In this document: in pieces, positions 16,592 to 23,778 of the stretch
Layout of the letters: each line of letters starts with the position of its first letter
How positions within the stretch are numbered: position 1 is the stretch's first letter
Source of the DNA: a bacterium BMS3Bbin03
GTDB taxonomy: Bacteria; Zhuqueibacterota; JdFR-76; BMS3Abin05
Assembly: GCA_002898015.1 (NCBI GenBank)
Contig: BDTM01000136.1
Coordinates: 1 to 41,206, forward strand
Length of the DNA: 41,206 nt
Direction of reading: 5' to 3'
Made by a program: the position numbers and the translations under genes
The notes under the pieces: model-generated
The model's input: only the letters and a program-made list of their open reading frames with translations
The model's database searches: none
Told to the model about the DNA's origin: nothing

Positions 16592-17365
16592 ATGATTCCC
16601 ATTCTATTTAAAATCGGGCCCTTTACAGTCGGCAGTTACGGCGTCATGCTGGCCATCGCGTTCCTGACAACGGGCTGGCTCCTCAGCCGGGAATTTCGCC
16701 GCAAAGGCTTACAGCCCGACTGGGCCTATACTGTTGTGATTGCTGCGGCCATCGGGGGAATCGTCGGAGCCAGGATTTATTTCATCCTCGAGCATTTTGG
16801 GGATTTTTTGCAGAATCCGTTGGGTATGATTTTCACGGGCGGGGGCCTGACCTGGTATGGCGGGTTCATCGGCGGAATTGTGGCCGTTATCTGGGTCGTT
16901 TATAAACTTCCGGAAAAGTCCATGGCAATTCTGGATTTAATTGCACCCCTGCTTTTACTGGGATACGGTATCGGCAGAATCGGCTGTTTTCTGGCGGGTG
17001 ACGGCGATTACGGCCCGCCGACCAATTTGCCCTGGGGCATGCGATTTCCGCACGGCCTTGTCCCGACCGATGTGCCGGTTCACCCGACACCGCTCTACGA
17101 AGCCCTTATGGCCTGGATTTTTTTCGCAGTCCTTTGGAAATTTCGGAAAAAAGAACATCCGCCGGGCCTGATGATCAGCGGCATGCTTATTTTATACGGC
17201 ATAGAGCGGTTTATTGCGGAATTCTGGCGCCTCACGCCGAAAATTCTGTGGGGCTGGATGAGCATGGCGCAAATCCTGAGCATTGTTGCCATTCTGAGCG
17301 GTCTGATTTTGGGGTGGCTGATCTTGGAGAATGAGAAAAAAACCGGTTTAAAAGGAGGTGTTTAA
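16592..17365 (+). CDS. lgt: Prolipoprotein diacylglyceryl transferase homologue (copy 1)
   Basis: 257 residues, seven hydrophobic segments. Lgt motifs are visible: MIPILFKIGPFTVGSYGVM, GGGLTWYGGFIGG, GYGIGRIGCFLAGDGDYG (R129 equivalent of the essential Arg), HPTPLYEAL, and YGIERFIAEFWR. Compared with the enterobacterial signature GRxGNFxNxExxG, the Asn is Cys and the Glu region reads GDGDYG. Lgt would move diacylglycerol from phosphatidylglycerol to a lipobox cysteine. A second copy is at 23779. Both sit in metal operons, not near umpA/thyA-type housekeeping neighbours, so they are probably accessory copies for lipoproteins of this regulon. Confidence 0.85.
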   Translation: MIPILFKIGPFTVGSYGVMLAIAFLTTGWLLSREFRRKGLQPDWAYTVVIAAAIGGIVGARIYFILEHFGDFLQNPLGMIFTGGGLTWYGGFIGGIVAVIWVVYKLPEKSMAILDLIAPLLLLGYGIGRIGCFLAGDGDYGPPTNLPWGMRFPHGLVPTDVPVHPTPLYEALMAWIFFAVLWKFRKKEHPPGLMISGMLILYGIERFIAEFWRLTPKILWGWMSMAQILSIVAILSGLILGWLILENEKKTGLKGGV

Positions 17366-17366
17366 T

Positions 17367-17543
17367 ATGGCCAAAGATCTTGTCTGCGGCATGGAAGTGG
17401 ATGAAACATCACCCCCTGCCAAAATCACCTACAAAGGCAAGGAATATTTCTTTTGTACCAATATGTGTAAGATCAAATTCGAGGAAAATCCGGAAAAATA
17501 TCTGACATTAGAAGACGGGGAGAGAAAAAATGAAATGTCCTAA
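17367..17543 (+). CDS. YHS-domain metal-binding protein
   Basis: 58 residues from the ATG at 17367, set by a perfect AAAGGAGGTG 6 nt upstream. It is almost entirely one YHS domain: DLVCGMEVDE, ITYKGKEYFFC, TNMCKIKFEENPEKYL. The three-cysteine pattern (CGM, FC, MC) is that of small cytoplasmic metal-binding YHS/TRASH-type proteins that occur with copper ATPases. Its end overlaps the start of the next gene by 14 nt. One of five YHS domains in this window. Confidence 0.85.
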   Translation: MAKDLVCGMEVDETSPPAKITYKGKEYFFCTNMCKIKFEENPEKYLTLEDGERKNEMS

Positions 17544-18168
17544 ATGCGGCACCCTTAACGATGAGAATGCAAAATTTTGTGTCGGTTGCGGCAGCAGTCT
17601 CAGGCCGGCGGGTGCGAACAATAAAGTCATTTATTGCACGAAATGCGGCCAGGAAAATTCAGACACCTCATTTTACTGCTCAAAATGCGGATCAAAATTA
17701 CCGCATTCGGATAAGTCTTCCGCGCCCATAAAAAAATCAAAGCAGCCCTATTCCAAAAAGCAGAGGGTTGGGAATAAGAAACAACAAAAATCGAAATCCT
17801 ATCGAAATTTGATATTTCTTGTGGTCGCAGCCGCTTTTACCGTGTTTATTGTGGTTCGTTTTACATCTAAATCAAATCAATCCGTCAATTCGAACAGGCC
17901 TGTCAATCTGAATATGCCCCTTAATCCGAACCCGATTGAAAGCAAAAGCAACGATCCGGTTATGGAACAGAAGGTCAGTCAGGTGACATCCAGTTTCTTT
18001 TGTTCATGCGGCGGCTGTAAAGAGGTGCCTCTGGAGACATGTACGTGTCAAACGGCCGCCGCTGAACGGAAGTTTATCCGGTCTGCGCTGGGAAAGGGGC
18101 AAACGGTCAATCAGGTTATCCTCGCAGTGAATACGACTTACGGAAACATGCGACCCAAAAAGGAATAA
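17530..18168 (+). CDS. Double zinc-ribbon, membrane helix and CcmH-like domain protein
   Basis: 212 residues in three parts. Residues 1-60 hold two zinc ribbons (MKCPKCGTLNDENAKFCVGC and YCTKCGQENSDTSFYCSKC). A Lys/Gln-rich linker leads to a single transmembrane helix at about 97-114 (LIFLVVAAAFTVFIVV). Residues about 150-212 form a cysteine-rich helical domain (SFFCSCGGCKEVPLETCTC, RKFIRSALGKGQTVNQVILAVNTTYG). This resembles the CcmH/CycL family in the pattern of a CxC/CxxC motif followed by a 'large interval... YG' segment. Zinc ribbons would be cytoplasmic and the CcmH-like part periplasmic. It could handle thiol or metal transfer across the membrane, possibly with the selenoprotein two genes downstream. 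A function is not established. Confidence 0.7.
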   Translation: MKCPKCGTLNDENAKFCVGCGSSLRPAGANNKVIYCTKCGQENSDTSFYCSKCGSKLPHSDKSSAPIKKSKQPYSKKQRVGNKKQQKSKSYRNLIFLVVAAAFTVFIVVRFTSKSNQSVNSNRPVNLNMPLNPNPIESKSNDPVMEQKVSQVTSSFFCSCGGCKEVPLETCTCQTAAAERKFIRSALGKGQTVNQVILAVNTTYGNMRPKKE

Positions 18169-20621
18169 TGGTTAAAAACGTGGATAAACATAACAATCTC
18201 CGGAAAATTCCCCCTGAATTCTGGCTTGTCGCAATTGCGACAGCTTTCTGCACATACGCCGAATTAGCCTATGAAGTGGCTCTCACACGCATATTCTCGG
18301 TCATGCTGACCTATCATTATGTGTTTGCGGTCATTTCTTTTTCTCTATTCGGATTGGGCCTTGGGGCAATGCTGTTTAAATGGTGGCGGAAATGGTTTCC
18401 GAAATGCGATTACCGTGTGAATTTATCACTGTTTACGATCTCTATTCTGGTGTCCGTTATTTTGATCGTAAAACTGCCGATTTATAATAATCCGAGTCTG
18501 ATTGATTTCAGATTATGGATCTATATATTTCTGGCGACACTGCCGTTTTTTTTCGCGGGTTTAGTTCTGGCAGAGGTTTTCCAAAAATTCGCTCAATTCA
18601 GTTCAATTCTTTACGGTTTTGATCTTTTTGGGGGCGCTTTGGGAGCCATCACGGTTGTTTTCTTATTAAACAATTTTAGCGCCGTAAATGCCTCATTAAT
18701 CATAGCTTCGATAGCGGCATTCGGGGCGCTCATTATTGGATTTTCTGCTAAAAAAATGCCCGTTCTGAATGTGATTCCGATTATCCTTCTGGGATTGGTT
18801 TTGGGTTTCACACTTTTTAGCAAAATCAATCTCGAAGTGCCGGTCGCGATGGACCCGAACAAAGATATGTATCGGATGTTAAACAACCCGATCGGGCGTG
18901 CCAAGATTATAGAGAGTCGCTGGAGTGCCTTCGGACGAACGGATGTGGTGTACAGTTCGCGTTATCCGGATGAAATGGTGCTTTTTGTAGACGGCGCGGC
19001 GGGTTCTTCCATGTACAAATTAGATGATTTTCTCCCGGATAGTTCAAAAGGCTATAATCTGATTACGCGTTCCTTCGGAGAATATTTCCCCTTTTTCTTT
19101 TTAAAAGATTCAGAAAAAAACAGCGCGTTGATTATCGGCCCGGGGGGAGGGAGAGACGTTGTTGTGGCGCTCATGGGAGGGGTTAATGCCATAACGGCCG
19201 TTGAGGTTAATCCCGATGTGGTTCAGATTGTTAAGGACTATAAAGATTTTAACGGGGGGATCTACTCGGGCTATCCAAATGTCCGCGTGGTGACAAAAGA
19301 AGGCCGGAATTATTTACGAGACGAAAAAACAAAATACGATTTGATTATGACCTCCATACCTGTTACCAAAAGCAGCCGAAGTATCGAGGGATATGCTCTG
19401 ACCGAGAATTATCTTTTCACTGTGGAAGCTTTTACAGATTATTTGAATCATCTCACTGAGGAGGGCCGGATCGTGATTGTCAGCCATGGGAAGGAAGAAA
19501 TATATCGTCTTCTTTCATTGGCCTTAAAAGCCTTTTCCAGGCGCGGCGTTCCTGAGAATGAAGCCATGAAACATATTTACATCCTGGGTTCCAAAATGAT
19601 GTCAATGCCCACAATGGTCATAAAAAACCAGCCCTTTAATAAATCGGACGCCCTTAAACGGCACGAGATGCTGCATCGTTTGGGATATGATAAAGGTTCT
19701 TATTATATTCCGTACGTTCGTCAGGTTTCGCGCCGGCTCTTTATTGCCCAATTGGGAAAGTCCCTGGAATGGAACATGTTTGACCCGATCTTTGTGAGTA
19801 TTGCGGCCGGGGAATCAACCATGGAGCAATTTGTCAAAGCCGTGCCTTATAATCTGAAGCCGGTTTATGACGACGATCCGTTTTTTTACCGGTACCAACG
19901 GAGTTTACCCAAACCATTCGGAACTTTTTTATTTCTGATCGTGGCATTCTTTGTCCTTTTGACGGCCATTTTATTTCTTCCGAAAAGGTCTTTAACCGGG
20001 CGAAATTCATTCATGAAGATGTTTTCCGTTTATCCCCAAATGAAATTGTTTTTATTGATTTTTACCTTCATCGGATTCGCCTTTATGATGCTCGAGATCT
20101 CAATTTTCCAGAAAATCATGCTTTATCTGGGACACCCCGTTTTTGCGCTGACGGTGCTTCTATTCTCACTTTTATTGGGCACCTCTATCGGCAGTTTTAT
20201 GAGTTCTTTTGTTCGAAATAAATTGGAAACAACCGCAATTATAAGTATGATTTTAGTTTCAATTTTAATTATCTTGTATAGTGCTTATTTCTCCAGGATT
20301 TTTGCCTTAAATTTGAATGCCAAACTAATCGCAATGCTGTTTCTTGTTCCGCTGGGCTTTTTTCTTGGAATTCCCTTTCCAATTTCTATCCGGTTGATGA
20401 AACAGCGCGGATTTGGTGAAATGATTCCGTATATGTGGGGAATCAACGGCATCGCATCGGTTCTGGGTTCGGCATTAGCCATGATGATCGGAATTCAATT
20501 GGGATTTTCCTACGCCATTTATTTGGCGGCACTCTTTTACTTAAGCGTGGGGCTGTTTTTTAGGCTGATGAAAAAAGCCAAACCGGCAGCCGGCATGGAA
20601 TCAACGATAAAAAATGTTTAA
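18168..20621 (+). CDS. Large membrane protein with spermidine-synthase-like domain
   Basis: 817 residues. Six to seven N-terminal hydrophobic segments (to about residue 220) are followed by a soluble spermine/spermidine-synthase-like Rossmann domain (ALIIGPGGGRDVVVALMGG, AVEVNPDVVQIVKDY, VVTKEGRNYLRDEKTKYDLI). Another six to seven C-terminal helices follow. The GxGGG motif and acidic residue fit SAM or decarboxylated-SAM binding, but the catalytic pocket of true aminopropyltransferases is not obvious. Proteins of this build are frequent as 'spermidine synthase-like' in Bacteroidota and Deltaproteobacteria. Its ATG overlaps the preceding stop by one base (TAATG), and the selenoprotein starts 16 bp after its stop, so all are one operon. 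Confidence 0.78.
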   Translation: MVKNVDKHNNLRKIPPEFWLVAIATAFCTYAELAYEVALTRIFSVMLTYHYVFAVISFSLFGLGLGAMLFKWWRKWFPKCDYRVNLSLFTISILVSVILIVKLPIYNNPSLIDFRLWIYIFLATLPFFFAGLVLAEVFQKFAQFSSILYGFDLFGGALGAITVVFLLNNFSAVNASLIIASIAAFGALIIGFSAKKMPVLNVIPIILLGLVLGFTLFSKINLEVPVAMDPNKDMYRMLNNPIGRAKIIESRWSAFGRTDVVYSSRYPDEMVLFVDGAAGSSMYKLDDFLPDSSKGYNLITRSFGEYFPFFFLKDSEKNSALIIGPGGGRDVVVALMGGVNAITAVEVNPDVVQIVKDYKDFNGGIYSGYPNVRVVTKEGRNYLRDEKTKYDLIMTSIPVTKSSRSIEGYALTENYLFTVEAFTDYLNHLTEEGRIVIVSHGKEEIYRLLSLALKAFSRRGVPENEAMKHIYILGSKMMSMPTMVIKNQPFNKSDALKRHEMLHRLGYDKGSYYIPYVRQVSRRLFIAQLGKSLEWNMFDPIFVSIAAGESTMEQFVKAVPYNLKPVYDDDPFFYRYQRSLPKPFGTFLFLIVAFFVLLTAILFLPKRSLTGRNSFMKMFSVYPQMKLFLLIFTFIGFAFMMLEISIFQKIMLYLGHPVFALTVLLFSLLLGTSIGSFMSSFVRNKLETTAIISMILVSILIILYSAYFSRIFALNLNAKLIAMLFLVPLGFFLGIPFPISIRLMKQRGFGEMIPYMWGINGIASVLGSALAMMIGIQLGFSYAIYLAALFYLSVGLFFRLMKKAKPAAGMESTIKNV

Positions 20622-20637
20622 AGGAAAGGAGATTATT

Positions 20638-21354
20638 ATGAAATGGAAAAGCCTGGAAATAAGTCTGAGTGTTTTCCTGCTGCTCCTGTTGAGCGGCTTA
20701 TTTAGTGTATCGACTGCCCGGCAGAAAAGTGAATGTTCGATGCAAAAGCTTCAGGTGGTGACGTTGAAAATTACGGGCATGACCTGACACTCGTGTGTCC
20801 CACAAGTGCAGGCTGCACTTGAAAAGCTGCCCGGTGTCAAAGAAGCCAGGGTTTCATTTAAGAAAACTCAGGCGGTTGTCGTATATGATTCAACTAAAGT
20901 TTCCATTGCCGATATGGCGGCGGCCGTCAAGAAAGCCGGTTACGGCGTTAAGGGAAATACCGTGCCTGAGGCCTGGCATCCTTCACCGAAAAAAACAGAG
21001 AAAATGGCCCCTAAAATGAGCAAAAAAGAAACAACCCCGTTTCAGGCGTTATCCGCAGCACAATTGAAAACGCAGTTGAAGAAGAAGGATTTTCTTTTGG
21101 TAAATGTGCATATCCCTTATGCCGGAGAGCTGCCCGAAACAGATTTTTTTGTCCCATTCAATCAGATTAAACAGAATATTGACAAATTCCCCAAGGATAA
21201 AAATGCCAAAATAGTCGTTTATTGCCGCGGCGGCCACATGAGCATTATCGCCGCCGGAACGCTGGCGAAGCTGGGATACAAAAATGTGTACTATCTTTCC
21301 GGTGGAATGCGGGCCTGGACGAAAGCCGGCAATAAACTGATCATGAGGAAGTAG
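20638..21354 (+). CDS. Selenoprotein: signal peptide, Sec-containing HMA domain, rhodanese-like domain
   Basis: The frame from ATG 20638 (ribosome site GGAAAGGAG) to the TAG at 21352 gives 238 residues if TGA 20785-20787 is read as selenocysteine, U50. Residues 1-26 are a signal peptide or anchor (SVFLLLLLSGLFSV). Residues 41-110 are a heavy-metal-associated domain: VTLKITGMT-U50-HS-C53-V, then ALEKLPGVKEARVSF, AVVVYDSTKVSIADMAAAVKKAGYGV. In ordinary HMA proteins U50 is Cys (GMTCxxC). After a linker (115-137), residues 138-235 are rhodanese-like with C196 in VVYCRGGHMS. Without Sec decoding, the HMA domain would be cut exactly inside its metal site. A SECIS-like hairpin follows, and tRNA-Sec is at 124-219. 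It is the last gene of the sigma-54-associated operon. Predicted to be extracytoplasmic; it may bind Hg2+, Cu+ or another soft metal, or pass sulfur or selenium. The activity is unproven. Confidence 0.85.
20785..20821 (+). promoter_or_regulatory. Sec UGA codon with bacterial SECIS-like hairpin
   Basis: TGA 20785-20787 is followed by a perfect 8-bp hairpin, CAAGTGCA (20803-20810), loop GGC, TGCACTTG (20814-20821). The loop begins with GG about 23 nt after the UGA. Bacterial SECIS elements lie within the coding sequence just after the UGA and carry an exposed G in a small apical loop, so stem length, loop G and distance all fit. Confidence 0.75.
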
Positions 21355-21384
21355 TGGATGGAGTTCCTGCAAGAGGCGCCCGTT

Positions 21385-21422
21385 TGTAGAATAATCAACA
21401 TATGATTGTAGATTATTGCACA
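21385..21422 (+). promoter_or_regulatory. Two operator-like palindromes
   Basis: TGTAGAATAATCAACA (21385-21400) and TGTAGATTATTGCACA (21407-21422) start 22 bp apart and match TGTAGAATATTCTACA at 14 and 13 of 16 positions. They sit 84 bp upstream of the sigma-54-like element at 21507, right after the selenoprotein gene. Confidence 0.6.
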
Positions 21423-21506
21423 ACCCGGTACACAGGCGAAAAAGCATCAGGCGCGCTATTGCTTAATAATCAATAGGTTAATTAGGATAAACAATGAATG
21501 AGTTTT

Positions 21507-21521
21507 TGGTATGGGAATTGC
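21507..21521 (+). promoter_or_regulatory. Sigma-54-like promoter for the YHS/CCAHH unit
   Basis: TGGTATGGGAATTGC keeps GG and TTGC at exact sigma-54 spacing. It lies 97 bp before the YHS gene at 21618. Confidence 0.55.
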
Positions 21522-21543
21522 ATTATGTTTCTTTAGAAATGGT

Positions 21544-21578
21544 AGTCAAGTGTTTGTGTTTTATGCAGATACTTGATT
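21544..21578. promoter_or_regulatory. AGTCAAGT...ACTTGATT inverted repeat
   Basis: AGTCAAGT (21544-21551) and ACTTGATT (21571-21578) are inverted arms with one mismatch, 19 nt apart. This is the second occurrence of the element at 13007-13045, including the shared left flank TGGyAGTCAAGTGT. Here it would lie in the 5' leader of the YHS mRNA. Confidence 0.4.
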
Positions 21579-21617
21579 TCACAAATGCAGAATCAGTAAA
21601 AATAAGGAGTATTTATC

Positions 21618-21797
21618 ATGACTAAAGATCCTGTATGCGGAATGGAAATTGATGAGTCAAAGGCGAACGAGAAAAGTGAATTCGAGGACAAAACCTATTA
21701 TTTTTGTTCCTCCGGATGCAAGAATACCTTTGACAAAGAACCCGGGAAGTATGCACAAAAAGCCGATGACACATCGATGCACCATCATCATCATTAA
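21618..21797 (+). CDS. YHS-domain protein with C-terminal His tail
   Basis: 59 residues; AAGGAG 9 nt before the ATG. The YHS domain reads DPVCGMEIDES, FEDKTYYFC, SSGCKNTFDKEPGKYA, followed by KADDTSMHHHHH. The natural run of five His residues plus the three domain Cys suggests metal storage or delivery in the cytoplasm. A strong terminator follows 27 bp after the stop, so this gene is made in excess of, or separately from, the membrane protein downstream. Confidence 0.85.
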   Translation: MTKDPVCGMEIDESKANEKSEFEDKTYYFCSSGCKNTFDKEPGKYAQKADDTSMHHHHH

Positions 21798-21823
21798 GCC
21801 GAGTGTTTTTTTACCAAAATTAT

Positions 21824-21855
21824 CCCCCAGATAAATCTGGGGGATTTTTTTTTAT
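21824..21855 (+). terminator. Strong intrinsic terminator/attenuator
   Basis: CCCCCAGAT (21824-21832), loop AA, ATCTGGGGG (21835-21843) is a perfect 9-bp stem followed by A and nine T. It lies between the YHS gene and the CCAHH membrane protein, 29 bp before the latter's ATG, and could act as an attenuator. Confidence 0.88.
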
Positions 21856-21871
21856 TTTAAAGGATTGAATT

Positions 21872-22816
21872 ATGCAAGAGCAAATACGGAAAGCTAAACA
21901 GAAATCTATTTTATGGGGTATCATCGGAAGCGCATTGCTGCTCAGTATTTATTTCATCATCGTCTCACTTTCTAATTCCGTCGGCCATGCGCTCAGTGAA
22001 TTCTGGCAGCTCTGGTATTGGATTACGGCATTAGTGGTGGGCTTTGGTATTCAGGTCGGGCTTTTTACCCACACGCGTCAGACAATTCAGCTTAAAAAGC
22101 AACTAAAAGGGGCGACTTCTTCGGTGGCCGCCGGGGCAGGGGTTTCCACCGTTTCCATGGTGGCGTGCTGTGCCCATCATTTATCCGATTTACTGCCGAT
22201 ATTGGGACTTTCGGCTGCCGCTGTATTCCTGACCCAGTATCAATTGGTCTTTATGATAGTGGGTATTCTATCAAACATACTCGGCATCACCTACATGCTC
22301 AGCATTATCTCCAAACATCATCTCTATTTTGACGACAATAAATGGCTTGTCCGCCTGGCAGGCTACAATTACAAGCGTATTTTCCGGATAGAGATACCGA
22401 TCCTGCTGATTATCTTTCTGTCGGGGACGCTATTTTTTTCCGGGAATCCCGCGGCTTCATCACAAGTGGCTGATGTTCAACAACGGGTCCTGCTGGAAAA
22501 TCAGGAAGTGCAGGGAAACGGCATCTGGGTGGTTATAGGCGGGGAATACCAGCGCGCCCAGGGCATGCTGATTTTTAATATAAAAATTACCACACACTCC
22601 GGAAGCCTGGATTTTCGGTTGGATAAAATTTCAACTTTAAAAATCAATGGCCGGCCAATCTCACTTCCGGTCACATGGGAGGGATCACCGCCCGGCGGCC
22701 ACCATCGTTCAGGCAGGCTGAGCTTCAACAAAGTACCCCCCAATGCCAGCAGCATTGCCCTGACGGTTTCGAAGGCGGGCCGGATAGGGAACCGTAAATT
22801 TTTATGGGATTTGTGA
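21872..22816 (+). CDS. Membrane protein with CCAHH motif, putative metal-handling
   Basis: 314 residues. Five to six transmembrane segments occupy the first 200 residues. The third carries SVSMVACCAHHLSDLLPILG, a Cys-Cys-x-His-His cluster inside or at the edge of the membrane that looks like a metal site (comparable in idea to the Cys pairs of MerT). Residues about 200-314 form a soluble beta-rich domain after one more helix (IPILLIIFLSGTLFF). I do not recognise an established family name; similar proteins accompany copper genes, as far as I remember. It has no separate visible promoter, so it may be read through from the YHS gene past the attenuator-like terminator. Confidence 0.7.
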   Translation: MQEQIRKAKQKSILWGIIGSALLLSIYFIIVSLSNSVGHALSEFWQLWYWITALVVGFGIQVGLFTHTRQTIQLKKQLKGATSSVAAGAGVSTVSMVACCAHHLSDLLPILGLSAAAVFLTQYQLVFMIVGILSNILGITYMLSIISKHHLYFDDNKWLVRLAGYNYKRIFRIEIPILLIIFLSGTLFFSGNPAASSQVADVQQRVLLENQEVQGNGIWVVIGGEYQRAQGMLIFNIKITTHSGSLDFRLDKISTLKINGRPISLPVTWEGSPPGGHHRSGRLSFNKVPPNASSIALTVSKAGRIGNRKFLWDL

Positions 22817-22924
22817 CGGGTGACGCAATCTAAACAAAATAAAGATTCGTATTAATTCGTGAATATTCGTGGGCTATTTTCTTATTCGTAAATATTCAAC
22901 CTCAAAGGATAGTAACCCCCTCCT

Positions 22925-22990
22925 TAACGCATATTCTCCAATAGTTGTAGAAAATTCTTCAATCGATGAAGGTCAGCCGAATATTCCGGA
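22925..22990 (+). promoter_or_regulatory. Three operator-like sites upstream of the FTR1 operon
   Basis: 22925-22940 (half-site ATATTCTCCA), 22946-22961 (TGTAGAAAATTCTTCA, 14 of 16 to the consensus) and 22975-22990 (core GAATATTC). The middle one extends to an 18-bp near-perfect palindrome TTGTAGAAAATTCTTCAA. They lie 58-125 bp upstream of the sigma-54-like element at 23049. The preceding 22817-22900 holds only a 'cacgaat'-type repeat remnant. Confidence 0.6.
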
Positions 22991-23048
22991 GTAATGGTTT
23001 AATATTAACTATCTGTATAATATCGAGATGACCTCACTAAGTCCGGTT

Positions 23049-23063
23049 TGGCACAAATCTTGA
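23049..23063 (+). promoter_or_regulatory. Sigma-54-like promoter of the FTR1 operon
   Basis: TGGCACAAATCTTGA keeps TGGCAC and TTG with N5 spacing, and ends in A like the elements at 13077 and 32240. It lies 52 bp upstream of the first gene. Confidence 0.62.
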
Positions 23064-23114
23064 TCTTAAATAAATTGCGAATGTGATTTACGAAGAGAAA
23101 TAAGAAGAGTGTTT

Positions 23115-23492
23115 ATGTGCCATATCGTTTTACTGATGCCTGTTCTGGGATTGGGGGTTTTCTGGATATTGCCCCTTCCCATCGCCATTCCGGTATATTT
23201 GGTGATTCTGGCCGGTTCCATTTTTGTCTACTATGCCATGATTCATGCCATGCAATGTCCTGTTAAAACCGGTATCGAAGGAATGGTGGGCGATGTAGGC
23301 GAAGTGCTGGACAGGTTGAATCCGCGGGGAAAGGTTCGGGTGCACGGGGAGATCTGGAAGGCGGAATCGTCGGATTTTTCAAATAGAGGCGATCAGGTGG
23401 AAGTGATTGGTGCAAATGGTCTAACGTTGAAGGTTCGTAAAGCGGTCCCGGGCGAAAGCCGGACCGTTAAGAAAAAACATTGTGCGAGATAA
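23115..23492 (+). CDS. Short NfeD-like membrane protein
   Basis: 125 residues from the ATG at 23115 (AAGAAGAG upstream; GTG 23109 is possible). Two hydrophobic helices (LLMPVLGLGVFWILPLPI and AIPVYLVILAGSIFVYYAMI) precede an OB-fold-like C-terminal part with the NfeD pattern GMVGDVGEVLDRLNPRGKVRVHGEIWKA. Such truncated NfeD proteins pair with stomatin/SPFH proteins elsewhere; none is present here. First gene of the ten-gene iron operon. Confidence 0.75.
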   Translation: MCHIVLLMPVLGLGVFWILPLPIAIPVYLVILAGSIFVYYAMIHAMQCPVKTGIEGMVGDVGEVLDRLNPRGKVRVHGEIWKAESSDFSNRGDQVEVIGANGLTLKVRKAVPGESRTVKKKHCAR

Positions 23493-23550
23493 ATTCATGT
23501 AGTTTAAACCGGATGTCATTAAATCATCCATAACAAAAAGGAGTTCTATC

Positions 23551-23760
23551 ATGTCAACGACATTGCTTATTATCATAGGAGCCGGTGTTGTTCTGTTTTT
23601 TATGCTCAGGAATAAACGCGGGCCTGCCGGCCATGATTTGGTTCCGGTTGATGAAGATAGCCAATCATCTGCCGATCATCACGGCGCACATGGAGATACA
23701 CAAAATCCAAAGAGGAGATCATCTAAAGAGGGTGGTCGTAAACGTTCAGGTTGCTGCTAA
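23551..23760 (+). CDS. Small membrane-anchored protein with His stretch and terminal GCC
   Basis: 69 residues: an N-terminal helix (TTLLIIIGAGVVLFFML), a polar stretch with DHHGAHGD, a basic segment and the C-terminus RKRSGCC. AAAAAGGAG precedes the ATG. Its build parallels the N-terminal half of the protein at 29797 (helix, acidic linker, GGCC), suggesting related metal-binding anchors at both ends of the same operon. Family unknown. Confidence 0.65.
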   Translation: MSTTLLIIIGAGVVLFFMLRNKRGPAGHDLVPVDEDSQSSADHHGAHGDTQNPKRRSSKEGGRKRSGCC

Positions 23761-23778
23761 TCTTCGTGTGAGAGAATT

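Noticed and set aside
20806..21354. A shorter gene starting at GTG 20806, after the TGA
   Set aside because: It would begin inside the HMA domain, has no ribosome site, and leaves a signal peptide and half a metal motif upstream unexplained. The Sec reading explains all of it.
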